Source: Exiguobacterium sp. BMC-KP
GTDB lineage: Bacteria > Bacillota > Bacilli > Exiguobacteriales > Exiguobacteriaceae
Length of the DNA: 64,000 nt
NCBI RefSeq assembly: GCF_001275385.1
Contig: NZ_LGIW01000013.1
Location: forward strand, 62,001 to 126,000
Direction: 5' to 3'
The position numbers and the translations under genes are program-made. Positions 34,817 to 42,773 of this stretch are shown piece after piece; position 1 is the stretch's first letter; every line of letters begins with the position of its first letter. The notes beneath the pieces are model-generated. The model was given only the letters and a program-made list of their open reading frames with translations, searched no databases and was not told the origin of the DNA.

Positions 34817-36030
34817 GTCCGATAACTCGCATTGATTTTGACGTAATCGTATGTCAGGTCACAACCATAGGCGTGTCCTTGTCCTGTACCGTCATGCAAA
34901 TCGATATGAATCCGGACGTCCTGCTGTGCCAAATCCTTCGAAGCAACCGTTTCATCGAATAAGACAGGCATACTCTGTTGCAACACCCACTGCGAGCCAA
35001 TTTTGATATCAACGTTCGAGACATCGAGCGGCTCCTTGATACTGCCAACTGCAGCGATGATTCGTCCCCAGTTCGCATCTTCCCCAAAGATGGCTGTTTT
35101 GACGAGAGACGATCCGACGACTTGTTTGGCGATCATCCGCGCTACTTCATCAGTTTGTGTTCCGTCTACCGTCACTTCGATCAACTTCGTCGCACCTTCC
35201 CCGTCCCGCGCAATCTGTTTCGCTAAATCTTGGCAAACCGTTTCGATCGCCTGTTCGAATGCTAACGCTTCGTCTGTCCCTTCAACGATCGTTGCTCCTC
35301 CTGCAGCTCCGCTCGCTAAAATCATCACCATGTCATTCGTCGAACTGTCACCATCTACGGTAATGCAGTTGAACGTCCGATGAATCGTCCGGCGTAATAG
35401 TGTCTGTAAGACATCCGGTTCAATCGTTGCATCGGTCGTCAAGAACCCAAGCATCGTTGCCATGTTCGGGTGAATCATCCCTGACCCTTTCGCCACGCCA
35501 CATACTGAAATTTGAACATCCCCTTGCATGTATTGTTGACCAGCTGATTTCGTACCGGTATCGGTCGTCAGGATCGCATGGGCAAAATCATTCGCGGCAT
35601 CCTTGTCATTTGTAGGTATCAGCTGTGGAATACCTGCCAGTAACGTATCAATGGCTAACGGTTGACCAATGATTCCTGTTGAAGCAATCGCGACTTGTTC
35701 TGGAGCAATTCCGAAGTGGGTCGCTAACGCTTGTTGGGATGTATACGCATGTGATAGACCAAGTTCTCCTGTGCAGGCATTCGCATTTCCGCTGTTGACG
35801 AGGACTGCATGAATGTGTCCTTGTGACGCCTGTAACGCTTGCTTCGTCACAGTGATCGGTGCTGCTTGCACCTGATTCGTCGTATAGACAGCTGCGGCAC
35901 TTGCGCCTTCCTCACACCAAATCAAACCAAGATCCTTCCGCTTTCGCTTTAGCCCGACGTGTACCCCTGAAGCTTGAAATCCCTTCGGTGTCGTGATCGT
36001 CAATGGGGTCTCTATTTGTACTTGCCACAC
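34813..36030 (-). CDS. argJ: Bifunctional ornithine acetyltransferase / N-acetylglutamate synthase
   Basis: 405 residues from a GTG start (GAGGAGG before it). Transfers acetyl from acetylornithine to glutamate, recycling the acetyl group. The precursor should cut itself at the ATML site in HPNMATMLGF, exposing Thr as the nucleophile of the beta chain. The presence of argJ and absence of a separate argE/argA fit the cyclic arginine pathway. It lies between argC and argB in the operon. Confidence 0.95.
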   Translation of the reverse strand: MWQVQIETPLTITTPKGFQASGVHVGLKRKRKDLGLIWCEEGASAAAVYTTNQVQAAPITVTKQALQASQGHIHAVLVNSGNANACTGELGLSHAYTSQQALATHFGIAPEQVAIASTGIIGQPLAIDTLLAGIPQLIPTNDKDAANDFAHAILTTDTGTKSAGQQYMQGDVQISVCGVAKGSGMIHPNMATMLGFLTTDATIEPDVLQTLLRRTIHRTFNCITVDGDSSTNDMVMILASGAAGGATIVEGTDEALAFEQAIETVCQDLAKQIARDGEGATKLIEVTVDGTQTDEVARMIAKQVVGSSLVKTAIFGEDANWGRIIAAVGSIKEPLDVSNVDIKIGSQWVLQQSMPVLFDETVASKDLAQQDVRIHIDLHDGTGQGHAYGCDLTYDYVKINASYRT

Positions 36031-36060
36031 AGGCGTTCCTCCTCTTTCATCTCAAAGTAT

Positions 36061-37092
36061 TTAAATATAGATCGGTTGTTGGGTCAGACCAGACATTTCA
36101 TCAAATCCTGCTAAAATGTTGGCATTTTGAACGGCTTGTCCGGCAGCTCCTTTTTGCATGTTATCGATGACTGAAACGATGGTCACGCGCCCTGTCCGAT
36201 CATCCTTATAGACGGTCAAATCACAGTGATTACTCCCGACGACGGACTTGATTTCCGGATCAGCCTGTTGGATTCGGACGAATGGTTCCGTTGCATACTG
36301 GTCAATCAACCAGGATCGCCACTCCGCTTCCGATAAATCAATCAACGGCTGGACCGTCATAATCGCCATAATTCCTCGATTGATCGGTAGTAGTTGGGTC
36401 GAGAACGTGATCGGATCCGATGATCCAGTCCATTCGAAAAGTGCCTGCTCAATTTCCGGAATGTGCTGATGCTGATTCACTTTATACAAACGAACGTTTT
36501 CGCTGGAATGGACATGATGCGTTTGTGCCGTTAACGTTTTGCCAGCCCCCGTTAGACCAGAAGAAGCTTGAATGATGATTTGAGATGGATCGATTTTTTT
36601 CTCTTTTAAGAATGGTGTCAGTCCGAGCAAAACTGCTGTCGCGTAACAGCCCGGATTCGCAATCCATTTACTTGCCGCGACAGCTTGACGATTCCACTCC
36701 GGTAATCCGTAAGCTGCTTTTTTTTGTATGTCCACAGCTACTGGTTCCTTGTTGTACCACGTTGCATATATGTCAGACGGAAGTCGTAAATCACCACTTA
36801 AATCAATGATGTAACCGGACCAGTTTTGAAGTTGTTCTAGGTACTGTTTTGAGATTCCGCTCGGTGTTGCTAAGAAGACCATTTCTGTTTCTGTTTCTAT
36901 AAGATTTCCTATTGAGAAAGAAGTTAAGGATGAGTATGTTTTTTTATTCATGAATGGGAATACGTCATTCATCTCTTCACCTGCCATCGAATCACTCATT
37001 AAGCAGACGATTTCAAAAGAAGGATGTGCTTCTAACAACCGAATCAGCTCAATTCCGGTATATCCTGTTACTCCAATAATGGTGCATTTCAT
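36061..37092 (-). CDS. argC: N-acetyl-gamma-glutamyl-phosphate reductase
   Basis: 343 residues, first gene of the arginine operon. NADPH-dependent reduction of acetylglutamyl phosphate. The Rossmann motif GVTGYTGIEL is at 7-16 and the active-site Cys149 in ANPGCYAT. The dehydrogenase C-terminal domain follows. AAGGGGAG lies nine bases before the ATG. The promoter (TTGACA-17-TTTAAA) is overlaid by two ARG boxes, so arginine with ArgR/AhrC should repress the whole operon. Confidence 0.95.
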   Translation of the reverse strand: MKCTIIGVTGYTGIELIRLLEAHPSFEIVCLMSDSMAGEEMNDVFPFMNKKTYSSLTSFSIGNLIETETEMVFLATPSGISKQYLEQLQNWSGYIIDLSGDLRLPSDIYATWYNKEPVAVDIQKKAAYGLPEWNRQAVAASKWIANPGCYATAVLLGLTPFLKEKKIDPSQIIIQASSGLTGAGKTLTAQTHHVHSSENVRLYKVNQHQHIPEIEQALFEWTGSSDPITFSTQLLPINRGIMAIMTVQPLIDLSEAEWRSWLIDQYATEPFVRIQQADPEIKSVVGSNHCDLTVYKDDRTGRVTIVSVIDNMQKGAAGQAVQNANILAGFDEMSGLTQQPIYI

Positions 37093-37127
37093 ATCTGTCC
37101 GCTCCCCTTCGAAGAATGTTATACCGA

Positions 37128-37171
37128 TTTAAACATATGTATATTTATACTGTCAATTGAATTTTTATTAG
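37128..37171 (-). promoter_or_regulatory. Arginine operon promoter with tandem ARG boxes
   Basis: Box 1 (37154-37171) reads CTAATAAAAATTCAATTG on the minus strand, close to the B. subtilis ARG box CATGAATAAAAATTCAAG. Box 2 (about 37134-37152, GTATAAATATACAT core) is adjacent. The -35 TTGACA (37151-37156) and -10 TTTAAA (37128-37133) are 17 bases apart and overlap both boxes. Confidence 0.8.
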
Positions 37172-37180
37172 TTTTTACAC

Positions 37181-37239
37181 AAAAAAGAAGCGTTGAAGCG
37201 ATTGTCTTATAGAAGACAGTCCCTTCAACGCTTCTTTTA
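37181..37239 (-). terminator. Terminator after the 31-residue peptide gene
   Basis: AAAAGAAGCGTTGAAG and CTTCAACGCTTCTTTT pair across a branched loop that has its own small stem (TGTCTT/AAGACA). It lies just upstream of the argC promoter, isolating the operon from the small gene before it. Confidence 0.82.
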
Positions 37240-37250
37240 CTTCTATCTGC

Positions 37251-37346
37251 TTAACGCTTTTCAGCACGTTGCGCTACGAGATGATCAATTCCAAATACAC
37301 CTGCACCCATAATCGCAACGACTACCACAAAAATCAGTGTAAACAT
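37251..37346 (-). CDS. 31-residue single-helix membrane peptide
   Basis: A perfect AGGAGG lies six bases before the ATG. The product starts MFTLIFVVVVAIMGAGVFGI, a single hydrophobic helix, and ends in a basic, charged tail (AQRAEKR). A strong terminator follows the stop. It does not match any small membrane protein that I recognise. The ribosome binding site, helix-plus-basic-tail design and own terminator make it a credible gene. Comparison with related genomes is needed to confirm conservation. Confidence 0.65.
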   Translation of the reverse strand: MFTLIFVVVVAIMGAGVFGIDHLVAQRAEKR

Positions 37347-37598
37347 ATGTATCCTCCTCATCGTTCACAAAAATGTCATTTGATACTTCCTATTGTGCAA
37401 GATTTGAAGGAAAAAAGAAAGCGTTTACGACAAAAAATCGCCACATTTATAATTTTTTATATTTTTTATAGAAACGCTTATGGTTGACGCCATCCATAAT
37501 ATTCGTTAGTATTACGTTTGTTCAATGCTTTTGTGCATAAAAGCGTGTTAGCAACAGAGAGCTATTATACTTTCATATTCATTTAAGGAGGTGGAAGC
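37347..37598. other. Intergenic region between the 31-residue peptide gene and nhaC
   Basis: About 250 bases, AT-rich, with two near-cre sequences (GTAAACGCTTTC and GAAACGCTTATG) that both fail the consensus. It must hold the divergent promoters of the small gene and nhaC, but no clear -35/-10 pair could be assigned. Confidence 0.4.
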
Positions 37599-38975
37599 AT
37601 GCGCATGTCATTCCGTGAATCCGCAGCTATCCTAGGAATCAGCATCATTATTTTATTGTCCGCGTTATTCGGTGCCAAAGCCGAACCGCATCTTGCCATC
37701 TTATCCAGTCTTATTTTCGTCTCAGGATATGCCGTTTACCGTGGTTTTAAGTTCGAAGACGTCGAACATCATATGATTCAAGGTATTCGGGAAGCGATTA
37801 AACCCATCTTGATCATGCTACTCGTCGGTATGACGATCGCGGTCTGGATGATGAGTGGCGCAGTGCCGACCCTTCTTCATTTTGGTTTATCTACACTTTC
37901 AGCGACTTGGTTCGCTCCAAGTGCGCTTCTGATCGCGATGGTCGTTTCGACCTTTACGGGTAGTTCTTTTACAACAATCGGTACGGTCGGTGTTGCCTTA
38001 ATGGGAATCGCGATTGCACTAGGCGTCAATCCGGCACTTGCAGCAGGAGCAATCATCAGTGGTGCGTGTTTCGGAGATAAGATGTCACCCTTATCGGACA
38101 CAACGAATTTTGCACCGGGAATCGTTAACGTTTCCGTATTTGATCATATTCGTTTCATGATGGGAACGACGATTCCTGCTATCACGATTACGTTCATCTT
38201 ATTCTTCATCTTTGGACGTAGTAGTGGTACTGTCGATTCATCTGCTGTTCAAACGACACAACAAGAGTTAGCTCGTTTGTTTGACTTATCACCTTGGACA
38301 TTGCTTTCACCATTGCTCGTCATGGTGTTAGCGCTACGTAAGATGCCTGTCATCCCAACACTCATTGCAGGTGTGTTGAGTGGATTACTATTAACAGGTC
38401 TCGTACAAGGAAACTGGAGCATCTCGAACTGGATGGCAGTCATTCAGAATGGTTTAAAATTAGAATCGTCTAGTAAGACTGTTACGGCAATCATTACTAA
38501 AGGTGGATTGCAATCGATGATGTGGTCGGTTTCACTCGTCATGCTCGCCCTTGCTTTCGGTGGCGTCTTGCGTGGTATCGGTGTCATCGATGTCGTCATT
38601 GAACGGACGGTTTCCCGATTGAAACGCGATGGTAGCATCATCTCATCGGTTGCCTTATCATCGATCGGTGTTAACTTGATGGCTGGGGAACAATACTTGT
38701 CCATCTTGCTACCGGGTCAAGCATTCAAGAAAATTTTCGAAGAGCGTCAGATTGATCCGCGTTTCCTTTCTCGTTCACTCGAGGATGGTGGAACACTCGT
38801 CAATCCACTCATTCCGTGGGGAGTTTCTGGAGCATTCTTCGCTTCTACTCTTGGTGTCCCAGTAACCGAATACGTCCCGTTCGCATTCTTTTTACTTCTT
38901 TCACCATTGTTTACGTTCTTGCTTGCTTTTCTTCGTCCGACGAAAATCGAAACGAAACAGACACTCGCTTCTTAA
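37599..38975 (+). CDS. nhaC: NhaC-family Na+/H+ antiporter
   Basis: 458 residues with about 11-12 membrane helices. AAGGAGG lies seven bases before the ATG. The conserved FTGSSFTTIGTVGVA and GACFGDKMSPLSDTTNFAPG blocks, and the C-terminal GGTLVNPLIPWGVSGAFFASTLGV, are NhaC signatures. Exports sodium in exchange for protons; some family members (MleN) instead swap malate and lactate, which cannot be excluded. It is monocistronic with a terminator. Confidence 0.9.
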   Translation: MRMSFRESAAILGISIIILLSALFGAKAEPHLAILSSLIFVSGYAVYRGFKFEDVEHHMIQGIREAIKPILIMLLVGMTIAVWMMSGAVPTLLHFGLSTLSATWFAPSALLIAMVVSTFTGSSFTTIGTVGVALMGIAIALGVNPALAAGAIISGACFGDKMSPLSDTTNFAPGIVNVSVFDHIRFMMGTTIPAITITFILFFIFGRSSGTVDSSAVQTTQQELARLFDLSPWTLLSPLLVMVLALRKMPVIPTLIAGVLSGLLLTGLVQGNWSISNWMAVIQNGLKLESSSKTVTAIITKGGLQSMMWSVSLVMLALAFGGVLRGIGVIDVVIERTVSRLKRDGSIISSVALSSIGVNLMAGEQYLSILLPGQAFKKIFEERQIDPRFLSRSLEDGGTLVNPLIPWGVSGAFFASTLGVPVTEYVPFAFFLLLSPLFTFLLAFLRPTKIETKQTLAS

Positions 38976-38992
38976 GTCAATTCTCATGTTAG

Positions 38993-39024
38993 AGATCCGA
39001 TATGATATATCGGGTCTTTTTTTC
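38993..39024 (+). terminator. Terminator of nhaC
   Basis: AGATCCGATAT and ATATCGGGTCT pair (one wobble) around GAT, followed by seven T. Confidence 0.85.
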
Positions 39025-39108
39025 CGACCGCTATCTTCTTTATTCCTTATCAAATACGTCAGATTTGAGACGAAAACGGCTTGGAATCGCGTTTTTTTTA
39101 AGAATCAT

Positions 39109-39134
39109 GTGTAAAGATGAAACGAACTGGGAAT
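39109..39134 (+). promoter_or_regulatory. Probable SigB-type promoter
   Basis: GTGTAA, 14 bases, GGGAAT matches the general-stress sigma-B pattern (GTTTAA-N12/14-GGGTAT) at most positions. It lies about 100 bases upstream of the DUF3006-like gene and points toward it. Confidence 0.5.
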
Positions 39135-39234
39135 ATACCAAACATAAGAATAAAAATTACAGAGAATGATAGAGAGAGAGTACATTCCTGTTCGACCAAG
39201 GAATGACTTCGATGTAATTGTGGGAGGAGTTAAT

Positions 39235-39444
39235 ATGATCAAACGTGGTACGCTGGAGCGACTTGATGGCAAATACGCTGTCCTACTGTGGGAAAATGGT
39301 TCAAGTTTCATTCCACGACGTTATTTACCACCTGAAGCACGGTTAGGCGATACGATTATCTTTGACGGTACAACTTATACGTTAGATGTCAGCAATTCAT
39401 CACCCTCTTCCTTTCAGACATTTTCGTTTCGGCAAATGGGTTGA
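39235..39444 (+). CDS. DUF3006-like small protein
   Basis: 69 residues from ATG 39235 with GGGAGGAG five bases upstream; the longer frame from 39166 has no such site. The beta-rich pattern 'RLDGKYAVLLWENG - IPRRYLPPEARLGDTIIFDG' follows the DUF3006 layout (a small barrel that reads 'EG/DG - aVle - iPrsllP - GdvI'). Other members accompany hydrolases or competence genes; here it stands alone behind a SigB-like promoter. The function is unknown. Confidence 0.65.
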   Translation: MIKRGTLERLDGKYAVLLWENGSSFIPRRYLPPEARLGDTIIFDGTTYTLDVSNSSPSSFQTFSFRQMG

Positions 39445-39452
39445 TGATCGAT

Positions 39453-39532
39453 AAAAAGCCATTCCATCTCGTGTATTGACTATAGAGAAGAATTTTCTCT
39501 CATCAGTCTTTCATGAAACGAATGGCTTTTTT
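39453..39532. terminator. Long-loop hairpin between convergent genes
   Basis: AAAAAGCCATTC and GAATGGCTTTTTTG are complementary but 54 bases apart. A small inner stem (GAGAA/TTCTC) sits in the loop. It probably terminates both directions, though the spacing is unusual. Confidence 0.55.
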
Positions 39533-39535
39533 GCT

Positions 39536-39988
39536 TTATCTCCGAACATATAGGGAGTGATCGCAACAAGATGGACAAGGAAAGTGATGAATATCAGATA
39601 TTTCGATTCGTTCCAACACCGTCTGATCATGTGGACATTCATAATGTGGCTCGACGACATCGAGCTGCAAGAACAATGCACACCAAAAGCGATTCGAAAA
39701 CCGGGAACATGTCGGACAATGATATAGATCTAATTGATGTGGTACCCATCCATCCGCTAATTCTTCTTGGTGAAGCTGGTAGTGCTGAATTAAGCGAAAA
39801 CGATTCCAGTCATCCAAATACGCCCGTTGTAGGATCGGTTCATGCATTGAAGGGACGAACCAAAGAGGAAGACCCGTCATGAACGCTTCGACCCCTTGCG
39901 TCAAGAGAGCAGGAAACGTTGGCCACCCATCTAGTTGACCGAGTTGAAATGTTTGTTGAAAGGAGCAGTTGCGGCATCGGAGTTCCAT
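39536..39988 (-). CDS. Zinc-ribbon-like hypothetical protein
   Basis: 150 residues from ATG 39988, six bases after AGGAGG (the ATG at 39994 overlaps that site). Cysteine pairs CRNC near the start, CPTC in the middle, and CPHD...CPSC at the end suggest two zinc-binding knuckles or ribbons, as in CpXC-type proteins. Histidine- and tryptophan-rich centre. It starts two bases after the stop of the thioredoxin-like gene, so the two are coupled. The function is unknown. Confidence 0.65.
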   Translation of the reverse strand: MELRCRNCSFQQTFQLGQLDGWPTFPALLTQGVEAFMTGLPLWFVPSMHEPILQRAYLDDWNRFRLIQHYQLHQEELADGWVPHQLDLYHCPTCSRFSNRFWCALFLQLDVVEPHYECPHDQTVLERIEISDIHHFPCPSCCDHSLYVRR

Positions 39989-39990
39989 CG

Positions 39991-40536
39991 TCATCCTCCT
40001 GTTCGTTTCACCATCTCTTTTAACATCTGTTCCGTCACAGGACCGACGTGTTTCGCGAGAATCGTTCCTTTCTGGTCTAATACATAGGTTGCTGGCATTG
40101 CTACAAGACGATACGCATCCTCAGACGTTCCTTCCCGATCATATAACACAGGATATTCCACAGGTGTTTGCTTCAAAAAATCCGCGACATCCGAAACACG
40201 TCGCTCTGAAGTCGTGACATTGATTCCGTAGACCGGTATATCGGTATGTTGTGAGAAGGCGTTCAGTTCTGGAATCTCCTGTTTGCAAGGTGGACACCAC
40301 GTCGCCCAAAAATTAATGACAAAGACATCATGATTGATTTCGTCTAGATTGATGGTTTTTCCTTCTTGTCGCAAGGATAGATTTGGGGCTTTCATCCCTA
40401 CTTCTAGACCACCTTGCGATGCTTGTTTTTGTTGTTGTTCCACTTTCGACTGCTTTTCGTCATATGTACGATAACCTTGGTAGGCAATACCAATGACCGC
40501 AATCGCTAGGATCAGATAGATCAGCGTTTTTTTCAC
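39991..40536 (-). CDS. Membrane-anchored thiol-disulfide oxidoreductase (ResA/TlpA-like)
   Basis: 181 residues from a GTG start (AAGGAGG nine bases upstream; the nearby ATG reads ATG-TGA and is not used). One N-terminal anchor (about 4-20) is followed by an extracellular thioredoxin-fold domain with FWATWCPPCKQE, i.e. a CPPC active site, and the cis-proline block AMPATYVLD. Such proteins reduce cytochrome c apoprotein or other exported thiols. No cytochrome biogenesis genes are adjacent. The downstream zinc-ribbon gene is coupled. Confidence 0.9.
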   Translation of the reverse strand: MKKTLIYLILAIAVIGIAYQGYRTYDEKQSKVEQQQKQASQGGLEVGMKAPNLSLRQEGKTINLDEINHDVFVINFWATWCPPCKQEIPELNAFSQHTDIPVYGINVTTSERRVSDVADFLKQTPVEYPVLYDREGTSEDAYRLVAMPATYVLDQKGTILAKHVGPVTEQMLKEMVKRTGG

Positions 40537-40603
40537 ATCTAACCCCCTCCTTCTTTGTTAAGTGTAGCAGACTTCCTCTTTTCGTCCTTCTTCTTTTATC
40601 AAC

Positions 40604-40646
40604 AAAAAAGCGAACTCTTCTGCATCGTATGCCAAAAGAATTCGCT
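40604..40646 (-). terminator. Terminator of the NAD(P)-binding protein gene
   Basis: AGCGAATTCTT pairs with AAGAGTTCGCT (one wobble) around a 16-base loop, followed by six T on the minus strand. Confidence 0.82.
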
Positions 40647-40683
40647 ACATTTTATAGGATTGACTTCTTAAACGATTCAACCG

Positions 40684-41394
40684 TTAGTTAAAACGTGGTA
40701 GTTGTTTTTTGACTTGACGATTATCTTTGACGCTACCGACTGCTTCTGCTCCACCTAAAGCTTCGTTCAAGGACGTCTTTCCTTCCTTGACTTCTAGACG
40801 TCGATTGAATACCGATCGATTATCGACAGATGCAACGAGGATCGATGCGACATCCGTTTCCGAAATCGTCGCGTCCTTCGTATCCTTTAAATCTTCATCC
40901 GCTTCAATCAAACCACGCCCCTCACCTGTTGTGATGGCTACGGGACAAATAATCGTATACGTCAAACCACTATGTTCAATCTGTTCTTCTGCAGCATTTT
41001 TAGCAGCATAGAACGGATAGACATCTTTCTTAAATTGCTCAGGTCGATCTGCACCATAAGCGCTCAATAACACAAAGTGACGGACACGCGCTTTTTTCGC
41101 TGCATCGATTGTTTTTAAGGCAACCGTCCGATCCAGCAGTTCAATTTCTGTCGCTTCACCATCTACTCCTGCGGTTGCCGCACAAATGACTGCATCCTGT
41201 CCTGCGACTCCGTGCTCAATGACTTTTTCGAGTTCTGTTTCGATGTCGACATAATGAGCCTTTACACCGAGTTTTTCGAATCGTTCCACCAAATGTTCGT
41301 GACGAACGATGACCGTGACCTGATGACCCTTGGCAAGTGATTTGACGACGCGCGCTCCAATCGTACCGGATGCACCTACGACTAGTACTTTCAT
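40684..41394 (-). CDS. Atypical SDR / NAD(P)-binding oxidoreductase
   Basis: 236 residues. The N-terminal GASGTIGARVVKSL is the nucleotide-binding glycine loop. LLSAYGADRPEQF and YPFYAAKNAAEEQIEHSGL replace the classical YxxxK region, as in the NmrA-like / YwnB-YhfK group of atypical short-chain dehydrogenases. Cytosolic, probably an NADPH-dependent reductase or redox sensor. GGAGG lies ten bases before the ATG. The substrate is not inferable. Confidence 0.82.
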   Translation of the reverse strand: MKVLVVGASGTIGARVVKSLAKGHQVTVIVRHEHLVERFEKLGVKAHYVDIETELEKVIEHGVAGQDAVICAATAGVDGEATEIELLDRTVALKTIDAAKKARVRHFVLLSAYGADRPEQFKKDVYPFYAAKNAAEEQIEHSGLTYTIICPVAITTGEGRGLIEADEDLKDTKDATISETDVASILVASVDNRSVFNRRLEVKEGKTSLNEALGGAEAVGSVKDNRQVKKQLPRFN

Positions 41395-41549
41395 ATGGGG
41401 GGTCCCTCCTCGATAAGTTAGTCACCTTCGTGGAATGTTAAGATGTCGTGTCCGAAAATCATCGATTTCAGACATCACTTAAACGATCCACTAAAGGAGC
41501 AACGTACATCAATTTATACCCGCAATGACCGATGAGAAACCCCTCCACT

Positions 41550-42758
41550 TCAGTTCTTCAATGTTCCATAGAATGTCGTATCGAGACGGTCCCGTAGTTC
41601 TTGCAACGCCTTTTCATCCGGTAGGTCATAGAAAATTCCGTTCAGTCGTTGACTCACTGCTTCAATTTCATAATGTTTTCGTTCTGACATCAAGGCAAGA
41701 GATAACCCTGCTGTTGCCATCTCACGTACACTCAAATCGAGATTCATCTCTTCTTTCATATACGTATGCGCTGCTGGGATTTTTGACCACCCAGTCGGTT
41801 TCAATAAGTGTGTCGCTACAGCTTGTATGACTTCGGACTGACGATTTGCACGTGCTCCATCATTATCTGTTTTTCGATGTCTCGAATAGGCAAGTGCCAT
41901 CGCGCCATCCATATGGTATTCCTTCCCTTTCTGGAATGAATACTGATTTGCTTTCCCACTCGCATCCTGCTCAGAGAATGTTCCTGTCGAGACAAGGTCG
42001 ATTCCGCCGATTTGATCCACTAATCCAATGAAACTATCAAAGGAAATAACGATCTTCCCATCAATTTCTTCATCGAGTAGACCAGAAACAGCCTCTTGCG
42101 TACACTCTTCGCCACCAAAAGCAAAAGCATGTGTAATTTTGTCTTTTTTTCCATTCTCACAGGAAATTGGTGTATACGTATCTCGAGGAATCGATGTCAA
42201 TTGAATCGTTCGAGAAAGTGGAATGAATTGCATGACCGACAACGAATCCGAACGTGACCCACGCAATGATTCCCCTGGTCGTGCATCACTACCAATCAGT
42301 AAAAACGTAAACGGTTGGGATGCAAAAAGAACGAACGCAATCAGTAGTAGCAAGAATAGTCCAATAACCTTTCGTTTAAAACGACGTTTTTTCTTGATTT
42401 TTTTAGGCTGAGCTTCTCGCGAAGATACATCAGCATTCGTCTGTACGGATCGCTCTGACCGGTCAGCCGTCCTCGAACGTCTCGAGCGTTCTCGGCTAGC
42501 AAATAACCGTGAACCAGCGCGACCGATCATCTGTCCCATCTGCTTGAGTACGCCGCTCCCGGAACGACGCGATGAACTTTTTCGATCTCGTGGTTGCTCT
42601 TCGACATAGCGATGATACGTCACCGGTTCCTGTCGTCTCTCGAATGGTTCATGAGCGATTGGTTCTTCCGACGAGAATGCTTCTTCTTCTTTCGCCTGCT
42701 CTTCTAACTCTAAGCGTCGGCGCTCCAAGCGGGAGCGGTGTGGTTGATGTTCTGCCAT
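41550..42758 (-). CDS. LytR-CpsA-Psr family protein
   Basis: 402 residues. A long, highly charged cytoplasmic tail (1-128, rich in R/E/S) precedes one membrane helix (about 130-147) and an extracellular LCP domain. LLIGSDARPGE, SDSLSVMQF, TSIPRDTY and AYSRHRKTDNDGARANRQSEVIQA are the LCP signatures, including the arginines that bind the lipid-pyrophosphate substrate. LCP proteins attach teichoic acid or other glycopolymers to peptidoglycan. It follows the nitroreductase gene after 15 bases. The long tail is unusual. Confidence 0.92.
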   Translation of the reverse strand: MAEHQPHRSRLERRRLELEEQAKEEEAFSSEEPIAHEPFERRQEPVTYHRYVEEQPRDRKSSSRRSGSGVLKQMGQMIGRAGSRLFASRERSRRSRTADRSERSVQTNADVSSREAQPKKIKKKRRFKRKVIGLFLLLLIAFVLFASQPFTFLLIGSDARPGESLRGSRSDSLSVMQFIPLSRTIQLTSIPRDTYTPISCENGKKDKITHAFAFGGEECTQEAVSGLLDEEIDGKIVISFDSFIGLVDQIGGIDLVSTGTFSEQDASGKANQYSFQKGKEYHMDGAMALAYSRHRKTDNDGARANRQSEVIQAVATHLLKPTGWSKIPAAHTYMKEEMNLDLSVREMATAGLSLALMSERKHYEIEAVSQRLNGIFYDLPDEKALQELRDRLDTTFYGTLKN

Positions 42759-42773
42759 TCAGATACCTCCGTA

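Noticed and set aside
37420-37485. cre sites near the 31-residue peptide gene
   Set aside because: Two candidates share the AAACGCTT core but miss other fixed consensus positions.
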